Shown here: piece after piece, positions 8,701 to 16,350 of the stretch
Layout of the letters: each line of letters begins with the position of its first letter
Numbering within the stretch: the stretch's first letter is position 1
The notes under the pieces: model-generated
Databases searched by the model: none
The model's input: the letters and a program-made list of their open reading frames with translations, nothing else
What the model was told of the DNA's origin: nothing
Position numbers and translations under genes: made by a program
From: Rathayibacter sp. VKM Ac-2856
Lineage (GTDB): Bacteria > Actinomycetota > Actinomycetes > Actinomycetales > Microbacteriaceae
Length of the DNA stretch: 64,000 bases
Assembly: GCF_013205055.1 (NCBI RefSeq)
Contig: NZ_JABMLF010000001.1
Span: 1,178,001-1,242,000 of the forward strand
Direction of reading: 5' to 3'

Positions 8701-9618
8701 GGCGTCGGCGTCGAGGAGGAGGTTGTCGGTCGCCGGCGGACGCTCGTCCTGCGGGATGATCGACGCCACCTTCTGCGACTGCTGCAGGGCGCGCTTGGCG
8801 GCGGGGTTGCCGGCGACCGCGTCGAGGACGGGGTGCTCGAGCATCCGGGCGTCGCGGAGCATGTCGCCCGCGACGTCGGCGAAGCTCGACACCACCAGGC
8901 GGGGGTGCACGGCGAACCAGGGCAGGTGCGAGGTGAGACCGCGGAGCTGGTCGATCACCGGCTGCGGCTTGAAGACGCCGCTCTGCACGGCGAGCTCGAC
9001 GAACTGCTCGGGGTCGATGGTGATGCCGAACTGCTGCTTCAGCGCGCGGGCGAGCTGCGGGTTGAAGTAGGGCTGGCCCTTGAGCTTGAGCTCGAAGTCG
9101 CGGCCGTAGCGGCGGATCGCGAGCGGGCGCAGCAGCACGGGAGCGGTGAACTCCGTCTCGCCCGCGCGCCACTGGGCGAGGCCGATCGCGAGGTGCACGC
9201 CCTCGATGCCGCGCACCGAGCGCAGCTCGATCCCCTTGTCGGTGATGGCGGCGGCGGCGTTCTTCGCCGTGCGCAGCGCCAGCTCGTCGCGGATCAGGGA
9301 GGACAGCAGCGTCGTCTTGCCGGAGATGAAGGGGGGCAGTCCGCCGGGGTGCGTGGTGGACAGCTCGATGCGCGTCCGCGGCGAGTCGACGAAGTGGAGG
9401 AGGGGCGAGGGGCCGCCGACCTTGGCGAGCTCCTCCCGCCAGGACTGCCACACGGGGTCGGCCGCATTGCCGCCCTGGTAGCCGGCCTCGCCGCTCGTCA
9501 CCTGGACGGGCGTCGTGGCGTTCGAGGGGAGCTGGAGGGCGGACGCCTCGCGCGGGTCACCGGACTCGGGGGAGGTCGCCACCGGTCCGGCTCCTGGGAA
9601 ATCGTCGACACGTTGCAC
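5758..9618 (-). CDS. Giant SF1 helicase-like protein with MTES_1575-type C-terminal domain, degenerate motifs
   Basis: This 1286-residue protein has the architecture of DUF4011/AAA_11/AAA_12 helicases with a C-terminal Vsr/MTES_1575 nuclease-like domain. Residues 1-300 resemble DUF4011; the Walker A site is near 328-334, Walker B near 852-857, motif VI (GMTRARRSMD) in the second RecA-like lobe, and the nuclease-like fold in about the last 120 residues. The Walker A reads LPGTGGTQT, with Gly in place of the catalytic Lys. The Walker B reads VFLVDAGA, with Ala in place of Glu, and GDPKQLPP has become GDPVTQTPT. In the nuclease-like domain the Asp of the usual IDLAV appears lost, while a Glu is kept (VVETD). 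The long intact frame argues against decay. GTG 9618 is six bases after TAGGGT. Confidence 0.8.
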   Translation of the reverse strand: MQRVDDFPGAGPVATSPESGDPREASALQLPSNATTPVQVTSGEAGYQGGNAADPVWQSWREELAKVGGPSPLLHFVDSPRTRIELSTTHPGGLPPFISGKTTLLSSLIRDELALRTAKNAAAAITDKGIELRSVRGIEGVHLAIGLAQWRAGETEFTAPVLLRPLAIRRYGRDFELKLKGQPYFNPQLARALKQQFGITIDPEQFVELAVQSGVFKPQPVIDQLRGLTSHLPWFAVHPRLVVSSFADVAGDMLRDARMLEHPVLDAVAGNPAAKRALQQSQKVASIIPQDERPPATDNLLLDADAEQEQVIANIAAGNSLVVKTLPGTGGTQTIVNAIGALAAQHKRVLVVGARRSSLDSIHQRLLSAGLGGIAVSPRTLRRDLIQSIGRNEKAARPSVSEIDDALLRLRKVLLDYRGALSRRDPSFGVSALQALEELARLSQLRTPPSTAARLDRRAVTALAHSRPEATRMLIESARLGEFRYGPGDSPWYGAQFDSTADAEAAHELAKRLHLRDLPRLLDRAQDVIAQTRMRPFESVAELGIYLRLLQDVRETLDKFQPAVFDRSIQDLIVATSPRREAAEMSSTNRRRLKKLAREYMRPGAHVTDLNASLRRVQQQRTLWQRYAVAGTVPEVPVGVADVQVAFQQVSDQLGRLDEPLGRRGSSTPLASLPLAELVSMVSGLAEDSEVLANLQERTTLLSTLREWGLDPLLTDLSRRHVPAELVAIELDLAWWRSALEIMLTDERALLGGNTSVLDRLEADFKLVDEAHAASSAELLAWKLSETWKIGLVDWQLERDALRALLRSEASTTPQELQKAAPHLSRVLAPAWLASPYEVHRIGTETTFDAVFLVDAGATTLAENVGAIRRAKQVVAFGDPVTQTPTPFSLRVDETVEFGNAASRTDVEALHAQSALARLGELLNTVTLTRSYRAGGEDLAELVNRRFYGGRIDSLPWAGSFLGHDSLRFHYIASGHGMPENDSGAVESVDAEVAKVVELVLEHAVIRPRESLMVITASPRHAVRVQQAVLTAFAKRADLNDFILGDRPEPFAVVTLEQSVAQSRDRVIFSIGYGRTPHGRLLSNFGALAEPGGERLLAVGMTRARRSMDIVSCFRPGDIDESRMRHGMVALAQVLQEAEDRVQPSDRDDYSEPMLVDLAARLERRGLRVNIGHKGKLALVAAHGTRAVVVETDRDVSTQSLRVSLRLRPELLRRLGWHYLRVHNFELFADPEAVAARVSGLIGAPQDETSTGPIEVPVGAGAPIVETPDAAPASGETQPITPLPAD

Positions 9619-9624
9619 ACGGAC

Positions 9625-9630
9625 ACCCTA
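9625..9630 (-). promoter_or_regulatory. -10 element of the helicase-like gene, leaderless type
   Basis: TAGGGT on the minus strand ends six bases before GTG 9618; no ribosome binding site is present. Confidence 0.45.
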
Positions 9631-9712
9631 AGCCGGGGATCTGCGAAAGGTCGTAGCGACGCGGATCGGCCAGGAGGCTGCGGCGGCACCCGCGTCTGGG
9701 GGGCGCCGCCGA

Positions 9713-10141
9713 TCAGACCGCGCAGGCGGGGCGACCGCGGCGGGAGTCCCGCTCTGGCCAGGCGGCGAGCGGGGGCACGCTGTCGACGCGGCGCTCGCCG
9801 TCGACGACGACGATGCGGCTCTCGACGCGGTCGTGACCGCCGGCGGAGGCGACGGCGATCATGACGGCCTCGGCGTGGTCGCGGGTGAGGTGCCCGAAGG
9901 CCGAGCGGAGGTCGACCGGGCGGCCGGTCGCGAGCGACAGCGCGATCCGGGCGACCGCCTCCTCGGAGAGGTCGAGCAGGTGGGCCCCGCGCTCGAGGAG
10001 AGCGAGGTCGATCGCGGGGCCGGCGGCGCTGTCGCGCACCCAGGGCAGCCCGGGGCGGGCGCAGCCGGTGCGCAGGAGGAGCTCCTCGGCGAGGGCGACG
10101 GCGGGCGCGGCCGCGGAGGGCGCGGCGAGCACGGCGCTCAC
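9713..10141 (-). CDS. Hypothetical protein, coupled to upstream membrane protein
   Basis: The 142-residue soluble protein is not recognised. It begins at GTG 10141, whose TG is shared with the TGA stop of the upstream gene (GTGA overlap), so it is probably translationally coupled. It is alanine-rich at the start, then contains a helical region (ARIALSLATGRPVDLRSAFGHL) and ends with a short beta-like segment (ESRIVVVDGERRVDSV). Codon use matches the neighbours. No catalytic motif is visible. Confidence 0.6.
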   Translation of the reverse strand: MSAVLAAPSAAAPAVALAEELLLRTGCARPGLPWVRDSAAGPAIDLALLERGAHLLDLSEEAVARIALSLATGRPVDLRSAFGHLTRDHAEAVMIAVASAGGHDRVESRIVVVDGERRVDSVPPLAAWPERDSRRGRPACAV

Positions 10142-10554
10142 GAGTCGGCTCCGGCCGGGGCGGCTCCGGTCGGGGCGGCTCCGGTCGGCGCCGCTCCGGT
10201 CGAGGCGGCTCCGGTCGAGGCTGCTCCGGTCGGCGCCGACGGGCGGCGGCGGCTCTCGCGGCGGGCGGCGCGCACCGCGACGGAGACCACGGCGGTGACG
10301 AGGCAGAGCAGCCCGGCGAGCGCCGGCGCGAGCCAGCCGAGCACGCTGGCCCGCTCGATGACGGCTCCGACGTAGCGCCACTCGGTGATGCCGTGGATGA
10401 AGAGGGCGAAGAAGCCGAGGGTGACGCCGGTCAGCGCGGTGACGAGGTCGGCGGGCTGGACCGGGGAGGCGTCGTCGTCCACCGGGACGGGGCGGCCGGA
10501 GGGTGCGGGGTCGCTGCTCGGCAGCGCGAGAGTGCCGGTGAACGGAGTGGGCAT
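10138..10554 (-). CDS. Small two-TM membrane protein with repetitive C-terminal tail
   Basis: The 138-residue protein has two predicted membrane segments (around LVTALTGVTLGFFALFIHGI and LGWLAPALAGLLCLVTAVVS). A basic stretch (RAARRESRRR) and a tail of five-residue repeats (STGAA/PTGAA) follow. The tail is encoded by an imperfect 15-bp tandem repeat. ATG 10554 was chosen because it directly precedes the conserved-looking part; upstream codons in the frame look non-coding. It overlaps the next gene by four bases. Function unknown. Confidence 0.6.
   Translation of the reverse strand: MPTPFTGTLALPSSDPAPSGRPVPVDDDASPVQPADLVTALTGVTLGFFALFIHGITEWRYVGAVIERASVLGWLAPALAGLLCLVTAVVSVAVRAARRESRRRPSAPTGAASTGAASTGAAPTGAAPTGAAPAGADS
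10148..10236. repeat. 15-bp tandem repeat inside a coding region
   Basis: About six imperfect copies of a GGCTCCGGTCGGGGC-like unit encode the (S/P)TGAA repeats of the two-TM protein. The unit is a multiple of three, so copy-number change would keep the frame. Confidence 0.7.
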
Positions 10555-10624
10555 GCGATCAATCGAAGCAGCCGTCGGGGGTCTCCGACGTCCTCCGCAG
10601 GCATGACGACGCGCTCCGTTCGGC

Positions 10625-11098
10625 TCATGTCGCCCGGCGCCGCCCGAGCGAGGACTGGAAGCGGAGGAGGTAGCCGTCCGGGTCGGTGACGAGGACCTGG
10701 CGGACACCCGCCTCCTCCTCCCCCGTGCGGTACCAGCGGGTCTCGGCGGGGGCGAACAGCGCCACTCCCGCCGCGTCGAGGGCCGCCGCGACGGCGTCGG
10801 CGTCGTCGACGCGGATCTGCAGGTTCAGGCCCCGGCCGAGCGGGTGCTCCAGCGGGGCGGTGATCCAGTCACGGGTGCTGCCGATCCGGTCGAGCATGAC
10901 CTGCGCGCTGCCCCGGACGAGGTAGGCGAAGCCCTCCTCCGGCCGCGCGTAGCGGATCGCGAAGCCGCAGGGGCCGCACCAGAAGGCGAGGCTGCGCTCG
11001 AGGTCCGTCACGAGGAGCTCGGGGACGAGGTCGGGCTCGAGGGCGGGGTCGATGGCGGGGTCGATGGCGGGGTCGGGGACCTGGTCGGCGGCGCTCAC
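10625..11098 (-). CDS. VOC-fold glyoxalase/bleomycin-resistance-like protein
   Basis: The 157-residue protein has one vicinal-oxygen-chelate domain of the bleomycin-binding subtype: PELLVTDLERSLAFWC, then GFAIRYARPEEGFAYL, a Gln-Val-Met-Leu strand (AQVMLD), and the C-terminal VTDPDGYLLRFQSSLG. Members sequester bleomycin-like drugs or act as metal-dependent lyases; the substrate here is unknown. GTG 11098 was chosen because the N-terminal IDPAIDPA repeat and the fold follow it, whereas upstream codons overlap the divergent gene. The N-terminal tandem IDPA repeat is unusual. Confidence 0.82.
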   Translation of the reverse strand: MSAADQVPDPAIDPAIDPALEPDLVPELLVTDLERSLAFWCGPCGFAIRYARPEEGFAYLVRGSAQVMLDRIGSTRDWITAPLEHPLGRGLNLQIRVDDADAVAAALDAAGVALFAPAETRWYRTGEEEAGVRQVLVTDPDGYLLRFQSSLGRRRAT

Positions 11099-11149
11099 GG
11101 CGCCATCGTGCCACGCGTCCGCAGCCGCGCAGCGGCGCGGGGCCCGGGC

Positions 11150-11155
11150 TAGGGT
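11150..11155 (+). promoter_or_regulatory. -10 element, leaderless type
   Basis: TAGGGT ends seven bases before ATG 11163 with no intervening ribosome binding site. Confidence 0.5.
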
Positions 11156-11162
11156 CGACGGC

Positions 11163-11843
11163 ATGGGGACGGGGAGCACGGCGTTCGGGGACGACGGGAA
11201 CGACACGGACGCCCCGCAGGCGACCGGCGGGCGACCGGACGGCGATGCGGACCGGGAGCACCTCCGCCCGGGGATCGACGGTCCCCCGCGGTTCCCGTTC
11301 GGTCTCGCCGTCGTCGTGCCGGTGGTCCTGCTGGTGGCCGGCTCGCTCCTCGGCGGCATCCTCTTCCTCGGCACGCCCTGGCTGCCGCTCGCGCTGACAC
11401 GGGCGGGGCTGCCCTACGCGGTGCTGGCGCTCGCCGTCGCCGCCGTGCTCCGGATCAGCGCCGTGCGGGCTGTGCGCCGGGACCGTGCCGAGCCGCTGGA
11501 CCCGGTGATCGCCTCCGGCCGGAGCCGCGCCCAGCGGGCGACCCGGGCGAGCGCCGTCACCCTGCTCGTGATCTGGCTGGTCACCGCCCTGGCGATCGCC
11601 CTGCAGATCGTGCCGGGGATCGCCGTCCTCGCCGGCGGGCCCGTGCTCCTCGGCGCACTGCTGTCGATCGTGGTGAACGCACCGCTGATCTACTCGAAGC
11701 GGATCGCGCGCTCCGAGGTGGCCGTGGTGCTCGCGCACGCGGACGGCCGTCGGCGGATCCTCGCGACCTGGATCCTCGCACCACTCTCCTGGTTCGCCTA
11801 CGCGATCACGGTGCCGATGCTCGGTCTCTGGCCCGGCGCCTAG
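11163..11843 (+). CDS. Four-TM hypothetical membrane protein
   Basis: The 226-residue protein has a polar Asp/Gly-rich N-terminus of about 40 residues and then four hydrophobic segments: LAVVVPVVLLVAGSLLGGI, AVLALAVAAVLRI, TLLVIWLVTALAIALQIV, and VLLGALLSIVVNAPL. A hydrophobic C-terminus follows. No known transporter motif is seen and I do not recognise the family. Its stop overlaps by four bases the stop of the convergent DUF308 gene. Confidence 0.65.
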   Translation: MGTGSTAFGDDGNDTDAPQATGGRPDGDADREHLRPGIDGPPRFPFGLAVVVPVVLLVAGSLLGGILFLGTPWLPLALTRAGLPYAVLALAVAAVLRISAVRAVRRDRAEPLDPVIASGRSRAQRATRASAVTLLVIWLVTALAIALQIVPGIAVLAGGPVLLGALLSIVVNAPLIYSKRIARSEVAVVLAHADGRRRILATWILAPLSWFAYAITVPMLGLWPGA

Positions 11844-12424
11844 CGGGTCGCGGCGCTCTCCTGCGCCGGCTTCGTGCGGCCGGGCAGCAGCAGCAGGCCC
11901 GAGACGCCGACGACGATCAGCAGGATCGCCGCGACGGTCACGAAGGCGGACAGCGCGAGCACCGGCATGATGATCGTCAGGACTCCGGCGATCACCGAGG
12001 CGATGCCCGCGGCGATCGGCAGCCAGGCGGGCCCGGCGACGGTGCGGCCGCTGGTGATGCTCGAGACGCCGTCGAGGATCCAGCCCAGGCCGATCACGAG
12101 GCCGAGGATGCTCAGCGACTCGAACGGGTTCGAGAGGCAGAGGATGCCCGCGACCAGGATCAGCGCGCCGAGGAGCCCGGCGAGCCAGCGCACCCGCGTC
12201 TGCAGCCGCGTGGCGGTGAACGCGAGCAGGAGCCGGAAGACTCCGGCGGCGATCAGGTGGATGCCGAAGACGATCGCGACGGTCAGCAGGGTCGGGCCGG
12301 GGATCAGCACCGCGATCACGCCGAGCGCGATGGCGATCAGCGAGACGCCGATGATCCAGCTGCGCTCGACGGCGGTGCGGGAGAGGGCGGGAGCGGCGGA
12401 GTTCTCGACGGTGTTCTCAGACAT
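11840..12424 (-). CDS. HdeD-like DUF308 membrane protein
   Basis: This 194-residue protein carries six short hydrophobic segments arranged as repeated two-helix units, as in HdeD/DUF308: IIGVSLIAIALGVIAVLIPG, ... LLGALILVAGILCLSNPFESL, ... IAAGIASVIAGVLTIIMPVL. HdeD-type proteins are linked to acid resistance in enterobacteria, but the role in actinobacteria is unknown. ATG 12424 is followed by a polar N-terminus of about 25 residues. Confidence 0.8.
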   Translation of the reverse strand: MSENTVENSAAPALSRTAVERSWIIGVSLIAIALGVIAVLIPGPTLLTVAIVFGIHLIAAGVFRLLLAFTATRLQTRVRWLAGLLGALILVAGILCLSNPFESLSILGLVIGLGWILDGVSSITSGRTVAGPAWLPIAAGIASVIAGVLTIIMPVLALSAFVTVAAILLIVVGVSGLLLLPGRTKPAQESAATR

Positions 12425-12594
12425 GGCGGTTCTCGGTCATGGCGCTTTCCTTCTCGTCGGGGGCGGACCCCTCGAACGCTAGGGCACTTCGCGCCGCGGC
12501 GGACAGGACACGGGGGGACGGTCGCCCTCGGCGCGCGCGCCCGCTACCCTCCGGCCGCGGGCGCGCCCGGGTCAGTGCCGCGGGCCCGTGCGGG

Positions 12595-13302
12595 TCAGTG
12601 CCGGCGGCCCGTGTGGGTGCCGCGGGCGGCGCGGTGGCGGCGGATGCTGCGCACGACGAGCAGCAGCACGAGGACGCCGATCGCGCCGTAGATGATCGCG
12701 TCGAGCACCCCCGCGTACTGGTCGACCAGCTCGTACTGCGTGCCGAGCGCCGCGCCGAGGCCGATCAGCAGGCCGTTCCAGACGCCGGAGCCGAGGATCG
12801 TGAGCCCCGAGAACAGCAGCAGGTTCATCCGCTCGGCGCCCGCGGGGAGCGAGATCAGGCTCCGCACCCCGGGGATGAGGCGGCCGAAGAGCACCGCCCA
12901 GGTGCCGTGCCGGCGGAACCAGCCCACGGCCTTCTCGAAGTCCTCGCGGTCAACCAGCGGCAGCTTCGAGAGCAGCCGGATCGAGCGCTCCGTGCCGATG
13001 CGGTACCCGAGCCAGTAGAGGATCAGGCCGCCGAGGTAGGCGCCGAGCGTCGCCGTGATCACGACGAGCACCAGGTTCATCCGGCCCTGCTGGGCGAGGA
13101 AGCCGGCCAGGGGCAGCACCAGCTCGCTCGGGATCGGCGGGAACACGGTCTCGATCAGCGTCAGCAGACCGACGCCGACCTCGCCGAGCGCCGCGATCAC
13201 GCGGGCGGCGACGCCGACGAGACCGGAGAGCTCGTCGATGCTGTCGGTGGAGGAGGCCGCCGTCACGGTGGCAGGGGCGAGGGCGAGGGTCGCGATCGTC
13301 AT
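12595..13302 (-). CDS. DedA-family membrane protein
   Basis: The 235-residue protein matches the DedA/SNARE-associated family: a re-entrant-loop motif region (ETVFPPIPSELVLPLAGFLAQQG), a middle G-R-hydrophobic motif (FGRLIPGVRSLISLPAG) and four or more membrane helices. DedA proteins help maintain membrane potential and lipid carrier recycling; some flip undecaprenyl phosphate or phosphatidylethanolamine. The C-terminus is short and Arg/His-rich (RSIRRHRAARGTHTGRRH). ATG 13302 begins an alanine-rich leader that could be a first membrane segment. Confidence 0.92.
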   Translation of the reverse strand: MTIATLALAPATVTAASSTDSIDELSGLVGVAARVIAALGEVGVGLLTLIETVFPPIPSELVLPLAGFLAQQGRMNLVLVVITATLGAYLGGLILYWLGYRIGTERSIRLLSKLPLVDREDFEKAVGWFRRHGTWAVLFGRLIPGVRSLISLPAGAERMNLLLFSGLTILGSGVWNGLLIGLGAALGTQYELVDQYAGVLDAIIYGAIGVLVLLLVVRSIRRHRAARGTHTGRRH

Positions 13303-13368
13303 GACTGAGAAGCTACTCAGTCCTGGGACCCCGCACCTGGGAGATCGGGCTCGGCGCCGGACCCCGCG

Positions 13369-14142
13369 TCAGGGGCTGCCGGTGAGGACGACCTGGTCGG
13401 AGCCCTGCAGGCGCACCTCGACCGAGGCGATCTCGGCCAGCGGGAGCCCGGTGGACAGACTCGGCTCGACCGTCGAGCCGGGCGTGCTCGTCCACGAGCC
13501 GATCGCCTCGGACGAGCCGGCGGTGTCGGTCACGTACATCACGTACCCCACGGACGCGGGGCCGACGGACGAGCTGTCGGCGGGCGTCGTGCCGCCGGCC
13601 GGCTCCTGGCCTGCGTCCTCCTGGCCGCCGTCCCCCCAGCTGCAGTCCATCTCGATCCGGGTGCCCCACTGCTCCGGCACGAAGCGGACCGACGCCTCGA
13701 CCGGCACGCCGGGGGCCGCGGCGAGCGCCACCGTGTTCTCGACGACCGTGGGCGGTGCGCCGACGACGAGAGGGAGGGCGACGGCCGCGGCGGCCGAGAC
13801 TCCGGCGGCGGCGAGCACGAGGCCCGCGATGCGGAACCGGGTGCGGCGGCGCACGGCGTCGGTGGCGCGGGCGAGGCGCGGGAGCAGGGCGGGCGGGGCG
13901 GACTCCTCGGCGCGCTGCTCCGTCTCGAGCAGGCCGAGCGCGTCCTCCTTCGGCAGGTGGGCGAGCAGGCCGGGGATCGCGACGAACTCGCCGAGCGCCT
14001 CGCGGCAGTCGGGGCAGCCGCGCAGGTGCTGCTCGTAGGCGCGGCGGTCGGCGGGCGAGAGGGCGCCGAGGAGGTACGCCGCGTCCCAGTCTCGGAAGGC
14101 GTCGTCTCGGAAGGCGTCGTCGCGGGTCGGATCGGTGCTCAC
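13369..14142 (-). CDS. Zinc-finger anti-sigma factor (RskA-like)
   Basis: The protein of 257 residues has a cytoplasmic N-terminal anti-sigma domain with the HLRGCPDC zinc motif around residue 35, a linker, one membrane helix (FRIAGLVLAAAGVSAAAAVALPL, about 105-130) and an extracytoplasmic RskA-like domain. It would hold the ECF sigma factor at the membrane until a signal leads to proteolysis. Its GTG start shares TGA with the stop of the sigma gene, so the two are translationally coupled. The direct repeat RDDAF at the N-terminus is unusual. Confidence 0.9.
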   Translation of the reverse strand: MSTDPTRDDAFRDDAFRDWDAAYLLGALSPADRRAYEQHLRGCPDCREALGEFVAIPGLLAHLPKEDALGLLETEQRAEESAPPALLPRLARATDAVRRRTRFRIAGLVLAAAGVSAAAAVALPLVVGAPPTVVENTVALAAAPGVPVEASVRFVPEQWGTRIEMDCSWGDGGQEDAGQEPAGGTTPADSSSVGPASVGYVMYVTDTAGSSEAIGSWTSTPGSTVEPSLSTGLPLAEIASVEVRLQGSDQVVLTGSP

Positions 14143-14648
14143 GGCTCGGTCACGCCTTTCTCCTCCAGGGCGAGCTTGAGCGCCCGCATTCCGTAGTGCA
14201 TCCGCGATTTGACGGTGCCGGGCGCGATGCCCAGCAGCTCGGCGATCTCGCCGACGGTGCGCCCGCCGTAGTACGCGTGCACGATCACCGCGCGGTGGTC
14301 GTGGCTGAGGGTGCTCAGCGCCTCCGAGAGCAGCCAGGCGTCGAGCACCTGGTCGGTGCGGTCGCCGTGCGCGCGCTCGGGCACCTCGTCGGTGCCGAAC
14401 TCGCGGTTGTGCCGGGCGCTCCTGCGGTCGTCGATGACGATGTTGCGGGCCACCGTGTAGAGCCAGGAGCGGGCCGCGGCCTCGCCCTGCGCCAGGATCT
14501 CCGGGTGCTTCCAGGCGCGCAGGAGCGCCTCCTGCACCACGTCCTCCGCCAGCTGGCGATCGCCCGTGAGCCGGAGGACGAACCGCCACAGCGCCGCCGA
14601 GTGCTCGTCGTGCAGCGCACGCAGCATCTCGGCCTGATCCTCGGACAT
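14139..14648 (-). CDS. ECF-family RNA polymerase sigma factor (SigK/SigL-like)
   Basis: The 169-residue sigma factor has region 2 (ALWRFVLRLTGDRQLAEDVVQEALLRAWKHPE split over two helices, with SWLYTVARNIVIDDRRSARH) and region 4 with an HTH (GRTVGEIAELLGIAPGTVKSRMHYGMRAL). ATG 14648 follows a GAGGTGGAG ribosome binding site. The neighbouring anti-sigma gene overlaps the stop codon. Regulated genes cannot be read from the window. Confidence 0.93.
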   Translation of the reverse strand: MSEDQAEMLRALHDEHSAALWRFVLRLTGDRQLAEDVVQEALLRAWKHPEILAQGEAAARSWLYTVARNIVIDDRRSARHNREFGTDEVPERAHGDRTDQVLDAWLLSEALSTLSHDHRAVIVHAYYGGRTVGEIAELLGIAPGTVKSRMHYGMRALKLALEEKGVTEP

Positions 14649-14741
14649 CTCCACCTCTCCCCCTTCAACGTAGAGGGGCGGCGTCCGGTTCACTCCGGTC
14701 CCCGGTTCGCGCCCGGCCCCGCACTCTGGTACTCCGGAGCG

Positions 14742-15938
14742 GTGACCTTCCCCGATGCCGCCGACGCCGCCCGTGTCCGCACCTTCCTCCGCGACCACCG
14801 CGCGCGCATCCTCGACGACGTCCGGCACCTCGTGATGACGGAGAGCCCGAGCGACTCGCTCGACGCCCTCGACGAGCTGCACGCGTACCTGGTGCACTGG
14901 GTCGGCGAGCGGCTCGGGCACGCGGGCGAGGTCGAGCACCAGCGCGAGCAGGACTGCCCGAGCGCCTCGAGCTGGACCTTCCCGGGCAGCGCCGCCGGCC
15001 GAGGTCCCCGGGGCTCCCGGCCGTTCGTGGCGCTGCTCGGCCACTACGACACCGTCTGGCCGCTCGGCACCACCCGCGGCTGGCCGTTCGCGATCGACGG
15101 CGACCGCCTCAGCGGTCCGGGCAGCTACGACATGAAGGTCGGCCTGGTGCAGATGGTCTGGCTGGTGCTGGCGCTGCGGCACGCGCGCCTGGCGCACCCG
15201 GCCGTCCGGCTGGTGATGAACGGCGACGAGGAGGTGGGCAGCCTCACCTCGCGGAGCTTCCTCGAGCACCAGAGCCGCGGGGCGGAGGCGGCGCTCGTCT
15301 TCGAGGGGGCCATCGGGACCGCGGTGAAGACGGCGCGGAAGGGCATCGGCAACTTCGTCGTGGACGTCGTCGGCCTCGAGGCGCACGCCGGAGTGGAGCC
15401 GGAGAAGGGCGCGAGCGCGATCCACGAGCTCGGCGCGCTCATCCCCCGCGTGCTCGGGATCGCCCGGCCCGAGGCGGGGACGACCGTCAACATCGGCGTG
15501 GTCCGGGGCGGCAGCCGCGTGAACGTGACGACCGCGAAGGTGCGGCTCGAGCTGGAGGTGCGGATCCGCGGCGCGGCCGAGGCGGCCCGCGTGGAGGCCG
15601 AGATGAACGCGCTCGAGGCCTCGGACGAGCGGATCCGGATCGAGGTGCGCGGCTCGTGGCAGCGGCCCGTGTTCGAGCGGACGGCCGCGGTCGGCGCGCT
15701 GTACCGCCGCGCCGAGCGGATCGCGAAGACGATGGACCTGCCGCTGACCGAGACCGCGGTGGGCGGGGCGAGCGACGGCAATCTGATCGCTGCGCTCGGG
15801 ATCCCGGTGCTCGACGGGCTCGGCGCGCCGGGCGAGGGCGCGCACGCCCGAGGAGAATCGGTGAGCATCGAGGGAATGCTCGAGCGGACGGCGCTCGCGG
15901 CACTGCTGGTGGCGAGCTTCGCCGCGGAAGGAGACTGA
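14742..15938 (+). CDS. M20-family metallopeptidase (CPG2/ArgE-like)
   Basis: The 398-residue enzyme has the dinuclear zinc ligand set of M20 peptidases: HYDTVWP near residue 97, GSYDMKVG around 128, MNGDEEVGS around 161, and the dimerisation domain with GLEAHAGVEPEKGASAI (catalytic-domain His). It probably removes an N-terminal or acyl group from an amino acid or peptide; glutamate carboxypeptidase-like activity is possible. Start GTG 14742 is eight bases after GGTACT. It is divergent from the sigma factor and followed after two bases by the SRPBCC gene. Confidence 0.9.
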   Translation: MTFPDAADAARVRTFLRDHRARILDDVRHLVMTESPSDSLDALDELHAYLVHWVGERLGHAGEVEHQREQDCPSASSWTFPGSAAGRGPRGSRPFVALLGHYDTVWPLGTTRGWPFAIDGDRLSGPGSYDMKVGLVQMVWLVLALRHARLAHPAVRLVMNGDEEVGSLTSRSFLEHQSRGAEAALVFEGAIGTAVKTARKGIGNFVVDVVGLEAHAGVEPEKGASAIHELGALIPRVLGIARPEAGTTVNIGVVRGGSRVNVTTAKVRLELEVRIRGAAEAARVEAEMNALEASDERIRIEVRGSWQRPVFERTAAVGALYRRAERIAKTMDLPLTETAVGGASDGNLIAALGIPVLDGLGAPGEGAHARGESVSIEGMLERTALAALLVASFAAEGD

Positions 15939-15939
15939 G

Positions 15940-16350
15940 ATGGTCCTGTACGAGTCGCGCCCGGTCGGCGTCGTGATCGACGCCCCGGCGGACGAGGTGT
16001 ACTCCTTCGTCGTCGACCCCTCGAACCTCTCGCTCTGGGCGGCGGGGCTCGCGCAGGCCTCCGTCGAGGAGGTGGACGGCCGCTGGTTCGCCGAGTCGCC
16101 GATGGGCCGGGTCGAGATCGTCTTCGCACCGCGGAACCCCTACGGCGTGGCCGATCACCGGGTGATCACCGCGGACGGGCGGGTCTTCGACAACCCGCTG
16201 CGGATCCTGGCCAACGGGGACGGGGCGGAGATCGCCTTCACCGTCCGGCGGCACGACGGGATGACGCCGGAGCAGTGGGACGAGGACTGCGACCGGGTCG
16301 CCGCCGACCTCGAGACGCTGCGCCTGCTGCTGGAGCGTGCGGAGGACTGA
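15940..16350 (+). CDS. SRPBCC-fold (polyketide cyclase/START-like) protein
   Basis: The 136-residue protein has the hallmark opening of this superfamily (SRPVGVVIDAPADEVYSFVVDPSNLSLWAAGLA), a central beta-sheet (FAESPMGRVEIVFAPRNPYGVADHRV) and the C-terminal long helix (WDEDCDRVAADLETLRLLLER). These folds bind hydrophobic ligands; the ligand here is unknown. It lies one base after the M20 stop with GGAAGGAG upstream of ATG, so the two genes are one operon. Confidence 0.85.
   Translation: MVLYESRPVGVVIDAPADEVYSFVVDPSNLSLWAAGLAQASVEEVDGRWFAESPMGRVEIVFAPRNPYGVADHRVITADGRVFDNPLRILANGDGAEIAFTVRRHDGMTPEQWDEDCDRVAADLETLRLLLERAED

Noticed and set aside
5464-9864. Plus-strand open frame of 1466 codons
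   Set aside because: It is the antisense shadow of the helicase-like gene in high-GC DNA. Its composition (Arg, Gly, Asp, Val runs) has no domain, while the minus frame has clear helicase-type blocks.
10142-10381. N-terminal extension of the hypothetical gene at 9713-10141
   Set aside because: The extension reads the tandem-repeat tail of the upstream gene in another frame; the GTGA overlap at 10141 gives a normal coupled start.
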